From NCBI GenBank assembly GCA_009917805.1, contig RGES01000028.1, positions 1-12,558 of the forward strand: DNA of 12,558 nucleotides, given 5' to 3'. The stretch's first letter is position 1, and the number at the start of each line of letters is the position of its first letter. The position numbers and the translations under genes were made by a program. Source of the DNA: Verrucomicrobiota bacterium (GTDB taxonomy: Bacteria > Verrucomicrobiota > Verrucomicrobiia > Opitutales > UBA953). This document shows, piece after piece, positions 1-6,594 of this stretch. The notes under the pieces are model-generated. The model made no database searches. It was not told the DNA's origin and was given only the letters and a program-made list of their open reading frames with translations.

Positions 1-32
1 CGTCGGCAGCGTCAGATGTGTATAAGAGACAG
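1..32 (+). other. Nextera transposase adapter (technical sequence)
   Basis: The first 32 bases match the Illumina Nextera read-1 adapter lacking only its first base. The 19-base Tn5 mosaic end AGATGTGTATAAGAGACAG occupies 14-32. This is library sequence left on the contig, not chromosome. It contains an ATG at 16 whose translation begins MCIRDS, a familiar artefactual N-terminus. Genomic sequence starts at about position 33, inside atpD. Confidence 0.97.
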
Positions 33-285
33 CGGGCACGGTGATCGGGGCGCCGGTGTCGACGGCTTCGCCGCCGCGCACGAGGCCTTCGGTGGTCGTC
101 ATCGCCACGGCGCGGACGAGGCCGTTGCCGAGGTGCTGCTGGACTTCGAGGATCAGCTTGGTGGCCTTGCCTTCGACCTTATAGTCGATCTGGATCGCGT
201 TGTAGATCTCAGGGACCTTGTCGGAGGGGAATTGGACGTCGACGACGGCGCCGAGGACCTGGGTGATCGTACCTTTAGTGCTCAT
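33..285 (-). CDS. atpD: ATP synthase F1 subunit beta, N-terminal part (cut by contig end)
   Basis: This is the first 84 residues of the catalytic beta subunit, starting MSTKGTITQVLGAVVDVQFP and continuing through KVPEIYNAIQI and the LGNGLVRAVAMTTTEGLVRG segment. That is the N-terminal beta-barrel domain of F1-beta. The P-loop, Walker B and C-terminal helical domain lie beyond the contig end; the family is usually about 460-480 residues. The ATG start gives the expected family N-terminus. It lies 30 nt downstream of the atpG stop in the same orientation, as the last visible gene of the atp operon; atpC (epsilon) is expected next. The region before the ATG is AU-rich without a clear Shine-Dalgarno sequence. 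The break is technical (adapter junction), not a pseudogene. Confidence 0.95.
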
Positions 286-315
286 GATATTTGTAGAAGT
301 GGGAGGGTTGGGAGA

Positions 316-1194
316 TTACTGGGCGGCGGCGCCGGCGGTGAGCTCCAGGATTTCCTGGGTGATCGCGGCCTGACGGGCCTTGTTGTATTCGAGGGAGAGG
401 GCGGCGCCGATCTTCTTGGCGTTGTCGGTGGCGGCCTTCATGGCGACCATGCGCGCGCTGAACTCGGAGGCCTTGGACTCGAGGACGGCCTGGTGGACGG
501 CCTGCTTGAAGAAGAGGGCCGGCAGCTGGCTGAGGATCGCGGCGGCGGAGGGCTCGAAGAGCATGTCGCGTTCGTCGTCCTCGATCTTCGGCTCGGGGAG
601 GCCGAGCTTCACGCGGAACTCGCGGGCCTGGGCGACGAGGCTGTCGGCCGGCAGGAGCTGCTGGACGCGCGGGGTCTGCACCATCGTGTTCTTGAAGTGG
701 GCGAAGAGGACCTCGACGGTGTCGACGGTGCCTTCGGTGAACGCCTTGATCAGGTATTCGGCGGCCGGGCGGACTTCGTTGAAGGTCGCGCGGTCGGTGA
801 CGGGGAAGTCGGCGAGGACCTTGCGGCCCGAGCGCGCGAGCGCCTGGGCGCCCTTGCGGCCGATGCACACGAAGACGGCGTCCTTCTGTTCGGCGGCGAG
901 GCGGATCAGGTTGCCGTTGAGCGCGCCGGCCATGCCCTTGTCGGGCGTGACGAGGAGGATGCCGCGGACCTTGACGTCGCGCTTGGTGAGCAGCGGGTGG
1001 GAGAAATCGCCGACCTTGGCCTGGGCGGTGTCGAGGATCTCGCCGAGGAGCTCGGCGTAGGCGCGGCCCGCGCGGGCGGAGTCCTGCGCGCGCTTCATCT
1101 TCGACGACGCCACGAGCTGCATGGCCCGGGTGATCTGGCCGGTGCTCTTGACCGATTTGATTCGGTTACGGATCTCGCGGAGTCCCTTGGGCAT
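316..1194 (-). CDS. atpG: ATP synthase F1 subunit gamma
   Basis: 292 residues, the normal length for the central-stalk gamma subunit that rotates within the alpha3beta3 hexamer. The N-terminal helix MPKGLREIRNRIKSVKSTGQ and the C-terminal coiled-coil helix around MVAMKAATDNAKKIG and YNKARQAAITQEILEL are both highly conserved family signatures and are intact. The central segment reads TPDKGMAGALN where most families have SDRGLCGGLN, a mild deviation. The gene lies 42 nt after the atpA stop and 30 nt before atpD, in standard operon order. No clear Shine-Dalgarno motif is seen upstream; the leader is pyrimidine- then CA-rich. Identification is secure. Confidence 0.97.
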   Translation of the reverse strand: MPKGLREIRNRIKSVKSTGQITRAMQLVASSKMKRAQDSARAGRAYAELLGEILDTAQAKVGDFSHPLLTKRDVKVRGILLVTPDKGMAGALNGNLIRLAAEQKDAVFVCIGRKGAQALARSGRKVLADFPVTDRATFNEVRPAAEYLIKAFTEGTVDTVEVLFAHFKNTMVQTPRVQQLLPADSLVAQAREFRVKLGLPEPKIEDDERDMLFEPSAAAILSQLPALFFKQAVHQAVLESKASEFSARMVAMKAATDNAKKIGAALSLEYNKARQAAITQEILELTAGAAAQ

Positions 1195-1236
1195 GTGGCG
1201 TGGCGGTGTTTAAGAAGAAGAGGAAGGCGGCTCGGC

Positions 1237-2763
1237 TCAGGCCTTGAAGCTGCGGCGCCAGGTTTCGCAGGCGGCCTTCAGCTCGGCTTCGCCGTCCTTC
1301 TCGATCTTGTTGCCGAGGCGGATCTTCGTGAGGATGCCCGGCTTGGCGGTCTCGAGATGGGTCTGGAGGGAAGCGGCGGCGGCCTGGACGGACTTCACCG
1401 GCATGTCGTTGAAGAAGCCGTTCTGCATCGCCCAGATGATGCCGCACTGGATGTCGGCGGACTTCGGGGCGGTCGGGGGCTGCTTGAAGAGTTCGACGAA
1501 GCGGTCGCCCTTGTCGAGGATCGCCTTGGTCTTCTCGTCGAGGTCGGAGCCGAACTGGGCGAACGCCGCGAGTTCGCGGTAGTTGGCGAGCTCGCCCTTC
1601 ACCTTGCCGGCGACCTGCTTGAAGGCCTTGATCTGCGCGGCGGAGCCGACGCGCGAGACGGAGAGACCCACGGAGACGGCGGGACGGATGCCCTGGTTGA
1701 AGAGGTCGGTCTGGAGGAACACCTGGCCGTCGGTGATCGAGATCACGTTGGTCGGGATGTACGCGGACACGTCGCCGGCCTGCGTCTCGATGATCGGCAG
1801 CGCGGTGAGCGAGCCCTTGCCGGCGAGGCGCGCGGAGCGCTCGAGGAGGCGGGAGTGGAGGTAGAACACGTCGCCCGGGTAGGCTTCGCGGCCGGACGGA
1901 CGCTTCAGGATCAGCGAGATCTGGCGGTAGGCGGCGGCGTGCTTGGAAAGGTCATCGTAGACGATGAGCGCGTCCTGGCCGTTTTCCATGAACCACTCGC
2001 CGATGGCGGTGCCGGAGAAAGGCGCGAAGACCTGGTTGGCGGCGTTGTCGGCGGCGGAAGCGGCGACGACGACGGTGAATTCCATCGCGCCGGCCTTCTC
2101 GAGGGTGCCGATCGTGCGGGCGATGGAGGAGTTCTTCGTGCCGATGGCGACGTAGATCGAGTACACCGGGCGGAAGTTGGCGTCGCCGGAGGCGAGGCCG
2201 ACGCGGTTGGCGTTGGCCTGGTTGATGATCGTGTCGATCGCGATGGTGGTCTTGCCCGTGGCGCGGTCACCGATGATGAGCTCGCGCTGGCCGCGGCCGA
2301 TCGGGATCATGGCGTCGATGGCCATGATGCCGGTCTGCATCGGCTGGTCGACGGACTTGCGGGGGATGATGCCCGGGGCGATCTTCTCGACCGGGTAACG
2401 CTCGGAGGAGACGATCGGGCCCTTGCCGTCGAGCGGGTTGCCGAGGGCGTCGACGACGCGGCCGAGGAGGCCCTTGCCGACGGGGATGGAGAGGAGGCGG
2501 CCGGTGGTCTTGGCTTCCATGCCTTCCTTGAGGCTGGAGATGTCGCCCATGACGACGCAGCCGACGGTGTCTTCGGCGAGGTTGAGGGCGACGCCCTGGA
2601 GGCCGCCCGGAAGCTCGATCATCTCGTTCATCATGACGCCCGAGAGGCCGTCGATGGACGCCACGCCGTCCGCGAGGGAGACGATGGTGCCGACGTTGGA
2701 TTTGCCGGCGCGGGTATCAAGGCCGGCGATGGCTTTCTGGATCTGGTCGATCGCGTTGCTCAT
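1237..2763 (-). CDS. atpA: ATP synthase F1 subunit alpha
   Basis: 508 residues, full length for the non-catalytic nucleotide-binding alpha subunit. Visible in order: an N-terminal amphipathic helix (about residues 2-18, the usual delta-binding segment), the barrel domain (GTIVSLADGVASIDGL), the P-loop GDRATGKT at 165-172 (Q of the common GDRQTGKT is A), Walker B with D270-D271 in LIVYDDLSKHA, the GREAYPGDVFYLHSRLLER block, and the arginine-finger segment SVSRVGSAAQ with R371. The alpha/beta signature reads PAVSVGLSVS, with Ser364 where the usual pattern has D, N or H. It sits between atpH (34 nt upstream) and atpG (42 nt downstream). No Shine-Dalgarno sequence is evident before the ATG. Confidence 0.98.
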   Translation of the reverse strand: MSNAIDQIQKAIAGLDTRAGKSNVGTIVSLADGVASIDGLSGVMMNEMIELPGGLQGVALNLAEDTVGCVVMGDISSLKEGMEAKTTGRLLSIPVGKGLLGRVVDALGNPLDGKGPIVSSERYPVEKIAPGIIPRKSVDQPMQTGIMAIDAMIPIGRGQRELIIGDRATGKTTIAIDTIINQANANRVGLASGDANFRPVYSIYVAIGTKNSSIARTIGTLEKAGAMEFTVVVAASAADNAANQVFAPFSGTAIGEWFMENGQDALIVYDDLSKHAAAYRQISLILKRPSGREAYPGDVFYLHSRLLERSARLAGKGSLTALPIIETQAGDVSAYIPTNVISITDGQVFLQTDLFNQGIRPAVSVGLSVSRVGSAAQIKAFKQVAGKVKGELANYRELAAFAQFGSDLDEKTKAILDKGDRFVELFKQPPTAPKSADIQCGIIWAMQNGFFNDMPVKSVQAAAASLQTHLETAKPGILTKIRLGNKIEKDGEAELKAACETWRRSFKA

Positions 2764-2797
2764 TGTGTTTAGTAAATCAGGTTAAGGTTGGGGGAGT

Positions 2798-3193
2798 TCA
2801 GGAAAGGGACTTGGCGAGGTTGGCCAGGCGGAGGGAGGCCGAGACGTCGGTGACGTCGTCGCCCACGCGGACGCGGAAGCCGGCGAGGAGCGCGTCGTTG
2901 CGACGGGCGACCGGGCGGACGGGGCGGCCGAGGAGCTTGGTGAAGTGCGCGGCGATCGCGTCGGCGTCGGACGCGGAGAGCGGCCCGGCGTGCTCGATGC
3001 GGGCCTCGCCGCGGGCGAGTTCGCGACGGATGTTCGCGAGATAGGCGCGGAGCAAAGGGCGGAGCTGGTGGGCCGGGCGGGACTTCGCGAGCGCGGCGAG
3101 CACGGCGCCCACGCGGTCGGACGAGACCGCCCCGCCCTCGAGGGAGAGGGCGAGAAGGCGCTTGGCTTCGGCTCGGACGGAGGCGGCGGACAT
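2798..3193 (-). CDS. atpH: ATP synthase F1 subunit delta (short form)
   Basis: 131 residues, versus about 175-180 for typical delta/OSCP. The C-terminal half is recognisable: ARGEARIEHAGPLSASD, LLGRPVRPVARRND, then GFRVRVGDDVTDVSASLRLANL, matching the usual 'G..V.DGS...RL..L' ending. By eye against E. coli delta about 46 residues are missing from the N-terminal six-helix domain, most likely its middle helices. The short form is not a wrong start: the atpF stop codon TAA lies in this same frame, five codons upstream, so the ORF cannot extend further. Delta links the peripheral stalk (b) to the top of alpha. The position between atpF and atpA and the C-terminal motif make the call firm; the reduced N-domain is the odd point. 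Confidence 0.88.
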   Translation of the reverse strand: MSAASVRAEAKRLLALSLEGGAVSSDRVGAVLAALAKSRPAHQLRPLLRAYLANIRRELARGEARIEHAGPLSASDADAIAAHFTKLLGRPVRPVARRNDALLAGFRVRVGDDVTDVSASLRLANLAKSLS

Positions 3194-3208
3194 CGGGAAA
3201 GGGACGGC

Positions 3209-3805
3209 TTAGCGGGCGAGCTGCTTGACGGCGGCCTCGTTGAGGCGGCCGCGCTGGGCGTCGTCGAGATTCTGCTCGAGCACCTTGGCGGCGGTCTCGA
3301 CCACGAGGCGGGAGACTTCGCCGCGGACTTCGTTCATCATCTTGACGCGGTCGGCTTCGATGGCGGCCTTGGCCTTGGCGATGACCTCGGTCTGGGCGGC
3401 CTGGGCTTCGGCGCGGGCGGCTTCGACGGCGGCCTTGGCGGAGTTGCGCGCGTCGGCGAGGATCTTCGCGGCCTGGTCGGAAGCGGCGACGAGCTGGGCT
3501 TCGGCGGTCTTCTGGGCGGAAGCGAGCTGGGCTTCGGCGGCGGCGCGGTCCTTCTGGAGCTGCTCGGCCTGGCGGATACGCTCCTCGAGCTGGCCGAGGG
3601 CGGGCTTGATGGCGAACTTGTAGAGGACGAAGGCGAGGATCGCGAAGTTGACGACCTGGACGATCAGGTGGGCCTTATCGACGCCGAAGGAGCCGAAGAG
3701 GTGGACGATGTCGGCGAGCGGACCGTGGGCTTCGGCGCCGTGGGCGGCGGCCTTGGCGGCTTCATGCGCGGGTTCGGCGGCGAGGAGGGCGGAGAGGAAG
3801 GTCAT
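3209..3805 (-). CDS. atpF: ATP synthase F0 subunit b (peripheral stalk)
   Basis: 198 residues. One membrane segment at about 45-64 (HLIVQVVNFAILAFVLYKFA) is followed by a long charged Ala/Glu/Lys/Gln-rich helix ending near residue 195, the dimeric coiled-coil stalk. Ahead of the membrane segment is an N-terminal extension of about 40 residues (MTFLSALLAAEPAHEA..., His/Ala-rich). Most b subunits begin almost directly with the membrane helix. The extension could be a signal-like or periplasmic segment, or the true start could be further in; no in-frame ATG was seen close to the membrane helix, so the longest form is kept. The stop is 15 nt before atpH and in the same frame. No Shine-Dalgarno motif upstream. 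Confidence 0.93.
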   Translation of the reverse strand: MTFLSALLAAEPAHEAAKAAAHGAEAHGPLADIVHLFGSFGVDKAHLIVQVVNFAILAFVLYKFAIKPALGQLEERIRQAEQLQKDRAAAEAQLASAQKTAEAQLVAASDQAAKILADARNSAKAAVEAARAEAQAAQTEVIAKAKAAIEADRVKMMNEVRGEVSRLVVETAAKVLEQNLDDAQRGRLNEAAVKQLAR

Positions 3806-3852
3806 GGTGAGGACTTGGAAAGTGGTGATGGTTTCGGCGCTGGGAAAGAGAA

Positions 3853-3881
3853 GTGGCGGGCCCCTTGCGGGGCCTCGCCAC
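3853..3881 (-). promoter_or_regulatory. GNRA-capped hairpin in atpE-atpF intercistronic region
   Basis: In the transcript (minus strand) the arms are GTGGCG-A-GGCCCC and GGGGCC-CGCCAC: 12 base pairs with one bulged A, closing a GCAA tetraloop (GNRA class). It begins 8 nt after the atpE stop codon and is followed by TTCTCTTTCCC. It may act as an mRNA 3'-end protector or processing barrier for atpE, or as a leaky terminator. The structure is read directly from the sequence; the role is inferred. Confidence 0.7.
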
Positions 3882-3889
3882 GTGACCGG

Positions 3890-4093
3890 TTACTTCGCGA
3901 GGAAGATCGCGTAGAACGCGACGGCTTCGGCGAGAGCCATGCCCAGGATGGACTGGACGAGGATCTTGCCGGAAGCATCCGGATTGCGACCCACGGATTC
4001 GACGGCCTTGGCGCCGACGAGACCCACGCCGATGGCGGCGGCGAGACAGCCGGCGGCGGCAGGGAGGGAACCAGTGATTTCAGCGATGATCAT
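3890..4093 (-). CDS. atpE: ATP synthase F0 subunit c (proteolipid ring)
   Basis: 67 residues forming a two-helix hairpin. Helix 1 is about residues 10-34 (PAAAGCLAAAIGVGLVGAKA), the polar loop has the conserved R36-N37-P38, and helix 2 is about 43-66 with the ion-carrying Glu56 in GMALAEAVAFY. The residue after Glu56 is Ala and the position equivalent to Gln32 of the Ilyobacter Na+ enzyme is Val23, so the Na+ ligand set is absent and H+ coupling is predicted. The ATG start gives the family N-terminus; longer open frames upstream run out of frame through atpB and are spurious. The gene has wide gaps on both sides (77 nt to atpB, 84 nt to atpF), unlike the tight spacing elsewhere in the operon. 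Confidence 0.95.
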   Translation of the reverse strand: MIIAEITGSLPAAAGCLAAAIGVGLVGAKAVESVGRNPDASGKILVQSILGMALAEAVAFYAIFLAK

Positions 4094-4143
4094 GTTGTTT
4101 TGTTTTTGGTTTTTCCTTGGCTCGCCGCCGGGGGATTCCCGGC
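4094..4143 (-). promoter_or_regulatory. atpE leader: small hairpin, AAGGA and A-rich unstructured tract
   Basis: In the transcript, a GCCGGG/CCCGGC stem (5-nt loop; plus coordinates 4127-4143) is followed by AAGGA and then about 20 nt made almost only of A and C directly before the ATG. The AAGGA is too far from the start for normal Shine-Dalgarno spacing. An A-rich single-stranded leader would favour S1-dependent initiation, comparable in principle to the known atpE translational enhancer of E. coli. The function is inferred. Confidence 0.45.
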
Positions 4144-4170
4144 ATGTCGCGCGCCTCGAAAGCGGAAAGG

Positions 4171-5016
4171 TCAGTGGGCGTGCTCGTCGTCGTGGCCGCC
4201 TTCGTGGTTGCAGATGAGGCCGATGTAGACGGCGGAAAGCAGCGTGAAGACGAAGGCCTGGATCAGGCCGACGAGGACCTCGAGGAGGCCGGCGACCGCG
4301 GGCACGACGTACGGGGCGATGCCGCCGAGCGCGTGGATCAGGTTCTCGCCGCCGAAGACGTTGCCGTAGAGACGGAACGACAGGGAGATGAGGCGGAACG
4401 CGATGGAGACGACTTCGATGCCGCCGACGCCGAGGAAGATGAAGCTCAGCATGACCCACATCGGGAAGCTGAGCTCCTTCTTGTCCGCCTTGTTGCCGAA
4501 GAGGTCGAAGATCAGCACCTTGAAGCCCGCGTAACGCAGCACGAAATAGGTCCAGGCGACGAACGAGATGATCGACAGCGCGAGGGTGGTGTTGAGGTCG
4601 GAGGTCGCCGGGCGGATCGCGTCGAGCCAGTGTCCGCCGGCCTCATACTTGATGGTGCCGACGCCGGGCAGCAGGCCGCTCCAGTTCATCAGCAGGATGA
4701 AGACGAAGAAGCCGCAGAGGGTCGGAAACACCTTGCCGATCATGCTCTTGCCGACGATCGGCTCGAGCGCGTCACGCAGGCCGGAAGCCATGTTTTCGAC
4801 GAGGGCCTGACCCTTGCTCGGAACGATCTTCGGGGTGCCGACGAGGACGCGGATGGCGATGATGATGACGGCCGCGAGGATCCAGGTGGTCAGGATCGAG
4901 TTGGAGACTGGGATGCCGCCGATTTGGAAGAGGTCGGTCGCCTTCGGATTGACGCCTTCTTCGCTCGCGAGAACGAAGGCCGGGGCTAAGAGACTGAGGA
5001 AGAAAAGAGGGCGCAT
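4171..5016 (-). CDS. atpB: ATP synthase F0 subunit a
   Basis: 281 residues. The N-terminus MRPLFFLSLLAPAFVLASEE looks like a cleavable signal peptide or first export helix, as in several bacterial a subunits. Hydrophobic segments follow at about 41-60, 98-118, 143-162, 185-205 and 236-266. The essential stator arginine is R215 in SLSFRLYGNVFGGENL, and Q253 in LIQAFVFTLLSAVYI matches the conserved Gln of the last helix. The tail CNHEGGHDDEHAH is His/Asp/Glu-rich. Subunit a forms the proton half-channels beside the c ring. It is the first gene of the visible atp operon; no atpI is present between it and pdxH. Confidence 0.97.
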   Translation of the reverse strand: MRPLFFLSLLAPAFVLASEEGVNPKATDLFQIGGIPVSNSILTTWILAAVIIIAIRVLVGTPKIVPSKGQALVENMASGLRDALEPIVGKSMIGKVFPTLCGFFVFILLMNWSGLLPGVGTIKYEAGGHWLDAIRPATSDLNTTLALSIISFVAWTYFVLRYAGFKVLIFDLFGNKADKKELSFPMWVMLSFIFLGVGGIEVVSIAFRLISLSFRLYGNVFGGENLIHALGGIAPYVVPAVAGLLEVLVGLIQAFVFTLLSAVYIGLICNHEGGHDDEHAH

Positions 5017-5136
5017 TTAGACGCGGGAAAAGATTGGTGAATGATTCCCAGCAGGATGGTCAACCCTGCGAGCACCCCTTTACCCAGAGTAAGGGTCCAT
5101 AGGCCCCCCTATTAGGCCTGCTAATCCTCAGCCCCC
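5017..5136 (-). promoter_or_regulatory. Probable atp operon promoter region (pdxH-atpB intergenic)
   Basis: This 120-nt gap lies between two genes on the same strand and is less GC-rich than the atp genes. On the minus strand there is a TTGACC hexamer (complement of 5058-5063), but the hexamer 17 nt downstream (TCACCA) is a poor -10, so a sigma-70 promoter is only a guess. Two small inverted repeats are present: ATTAG/CTAAT (5111-5125), and CCCTTTAC/GTAAGGG with one bulge (5076-5095). Neither is followed by a U-run in the transcript, so no intrinsic terminator for pdxH is claimed. Confidence 0.3.
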
Positions 5137-5772
5137 TTAAGGCGAGAGGCGGACAATCTCCCAAACCCCTTTGTTAAGGGTGTAATGGAACCGATCGTGG
5201 AGGCGATTGGTCCGGCCCTGCCAGAATTCGAAACTGATCGGAATCAGCCGGTACCCTCCCCAGTGCGGGGGCTTGGGGACCTGCCCTTCCGGGTGCTTGG
5301 ACTTAAGGGCCGCCAGACGCGCTTCGAGGACCCCTCGGTCGGCGATGACGTCGCTCTGATCCGAGGCCAAGGCCCCCAGCTGACTGCCATAGGGTCGACG
5401 GGCGAAATAGGCCACCGACTCTTCCTCGGAAGTCTTTATCAATGAGCCAGTTATGTGAATCTGTCGCTCCAGAGAAAACCACGGGAAAAGCAGGGTGACC
5501 CGGGGGTTGGCGGCGATCTCCGCCCCCTTCTTGCTATCATAGTTAGTAAAGAAAGAGAAGCCGCGCTCATCGGCGGCCTTGAGCAAGACGGTCCGGGAGG
5601 ACGGGAAGCCGTCCAGCCCTAGGGTCGAAAGGACCATGGCGTTCGGTTCGATCACGCCGGCGGTCTTGGCCTGTTCGAACCAGACCTTGAACTGAGCCAG
5701 CGGCGACTCGAGCAGCTCGTGGCGGTCGATGCCGTGCGCGGCATACTCTTTACGGAAATCCGAAAGGTCCAT
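5137..5772 (-). CDS. pdxH: Pyridoxamine/pyridoxine 5'-phosphate oxidase
   Basis: 211 residues from the ATG at 5772 (MDLSDFRKEYAAHGIDR), close to the E. coli length of 218. A longer open frame begins at a TTG 12 codons upstream but adds an atypical N-terminus. The enzyme uses FMN and O2 to oxidise PNP or PMP to pyridoxal phosphate. Key features: RTVLLK (60-65) and NYDSKKG (77-83) of the FMN-binding split barrel, and the family signature FEFWQGRTNRLHDR (181-194) near the C-terminus. Codon use is clearly looser than in the neighbours (ATA, CTA, ACT, GGG all occur) and GC at third positions looks lower. The gene is divergent from rsmE and lies upstream of atpB with 120 nt between; whether it shares transcripts with atp is unknown. 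Confidence 0.95.
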   Translation of the reverse strand: MDLSDFRKEYAAHGIDRHELLESPLAQFKVWFEQAKTAGVIEPNAMVLSTLGLDGFPSSRTVLLKAADERGFSFFTNYDSKKGAEIAANPRVTLLFPWFSLERQIHITGSLIKTSEEESVAYFARRPYGSQLGALASDQSDVIADRGVLEARLAALKSKHPEGQVPKPPHWGGYRLIPISFEFWQGRTNRLHDRFHYTLNKGVWEIVRLSP

Positions 5773-5862
5773 GGCGTGGGACTCTAAACGAAGCCGCCCG
5801 TCCTGCAAGCGTTAGCACCCTTCCCTCTCGCCAGCCCCGGCCGGCCTCCCACCTTAGGCCAA

Positions 5863-6594
5863 GTGAATCTGGTGCTCATCACCGCCGAGGAAGCCAGGAC
5901 CGGGTTGCCGGCCGACGACGCGCGCGCCCGTCACCTGCGGGAGACGGTCGGCCTCGCCGTCGGCGGCAGCTTCCACCTCGGCATCGAGAACGGCCTGCGC
6001 GGCATCGCGACGATCACGGCGCTCTCACCCCGGCTGACCTTCGCCGTCGCCTGGGAAAAAAATACGCAGCCTCGCCTGCCGCTCACGGTGCTCGTCGGCC
6101 TGCCGCGTCCGCAGACGGCGAAGAAAGTCCTGCACGACCTCGCGAGCCTCGGCGCCGAGCGCATCGTCTTCTTCGAATCGGAAAAAGGCGACCCGGGCTA
6201 TCTCACCAGCTCGCTCTGGAAGGATGGCGAATGGCGCGAGCAGGTCGTCAAGGGAACCGAGCAGGCCTGCTCGACGCTCCTGCCCGAGGTGACGCGCGTC
6301 GGTTCGCTCGCCGAAGCGATCGCGCTCATCGACCCCGTGGCGTGGAAGCTCGCGCTCGATCCCTACGAAGCGACGGGCGCGCCCGAACTTTCCGCGCCGG
6401 CGAAGGCCGCCGTGCTCGCGATCGGCCCCGAACGCGGTTTCGCCGCCGAAGAGCGCGCGAAGCTGCGCGAAGCCGGTTTCGCCTTCGCGCACCTCGGCGA
6501 CCGCATCCTGCGCGTCGAGGCGGCCGCGCTCGTCGGCGGCGCGCTCATGCTCGCGCAGCTGCGCGTCTGGGAAAAACACCGTCCCGTCGGCTGA
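5863..6594 (+). CDS. rsmE: 16S rRNA (uracil1498-N3)-methyltransferase, short-N-terminus variant
   Basis: 243 residues, SPOUT-class methyltransferase that N3-methylates U1498 of 16S rRNA. A PUA-like N-terminal region (to about residue 65) precedes the methyltransferase domain. The knot segment shows AIGPERGF (186-193) and LGDRILRVEAAAL (211-223), matching the family's IGPEGGF and LG.RILR.ETA blocks. The second Gly of GPEGG is Arg here and RTE is RVE. The start is the GTG at 5863, giving MNLVLITAEE; the N-terminus is shorter than in E. coli RsmE, as in variants I recall from spirochaetes and verrucomicrobia. No Shine-Dalgarno motif is apparent. The gene is divergent from pdxH (90 nt apart) and its stop directly abuts the convergent rsmD stop. 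Confidence 0.92.
   Translation: MNLVLITAEEARTGLPADDARARHLRETVGLAVGGSFHLGIENGLRGIATITALSPRLTFAVAWEKNTQPRLPLTVLVGLPRPQTAKKVLHDLASLGAERIVFFESEKGDPGYLTSSLWKDGEWREQVVKGTEQACSTLLPEVTRVGSLAEAIALIDPVAWKLALDPYEATGAPELSAPAKAAVLAIGPERGFAAEERAKLREAGFAFAHLGDRILRVEAAALVGGALMLAQLRVWEKHRPVG

Noticed and set aside
16..2772. A 918-codon plus-strand open frame
   Set aside because: It starts inside the Nextera adapter and is antisense to atpD, atpG and atpA, all clear genes. Its product is a low-complexity Asp/Glu/Gly/Arg/Leu mix, typical of antisense shadows in GC-rich DNA.
2945..4228. A 427-codon plus-strand open frame
   Set aside because: Antisense shadow of atpH, atpF and atpE with Gly/Asp/Glu-rich composition and no family motif.
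3890..4459. A 189-residue version of AtpE with a long N-terminal extension
   Set aside because: The first about 120 residues are Arg/Pro-rich, out-of-frame translation of atpB. The family N-terminus begins at the ATG at 4093.
5076..5125. Terminator for pdxH
   Set aside because: The two small inverted repeats are weak or bulged and neither is followed by a U-run on the minus strand.
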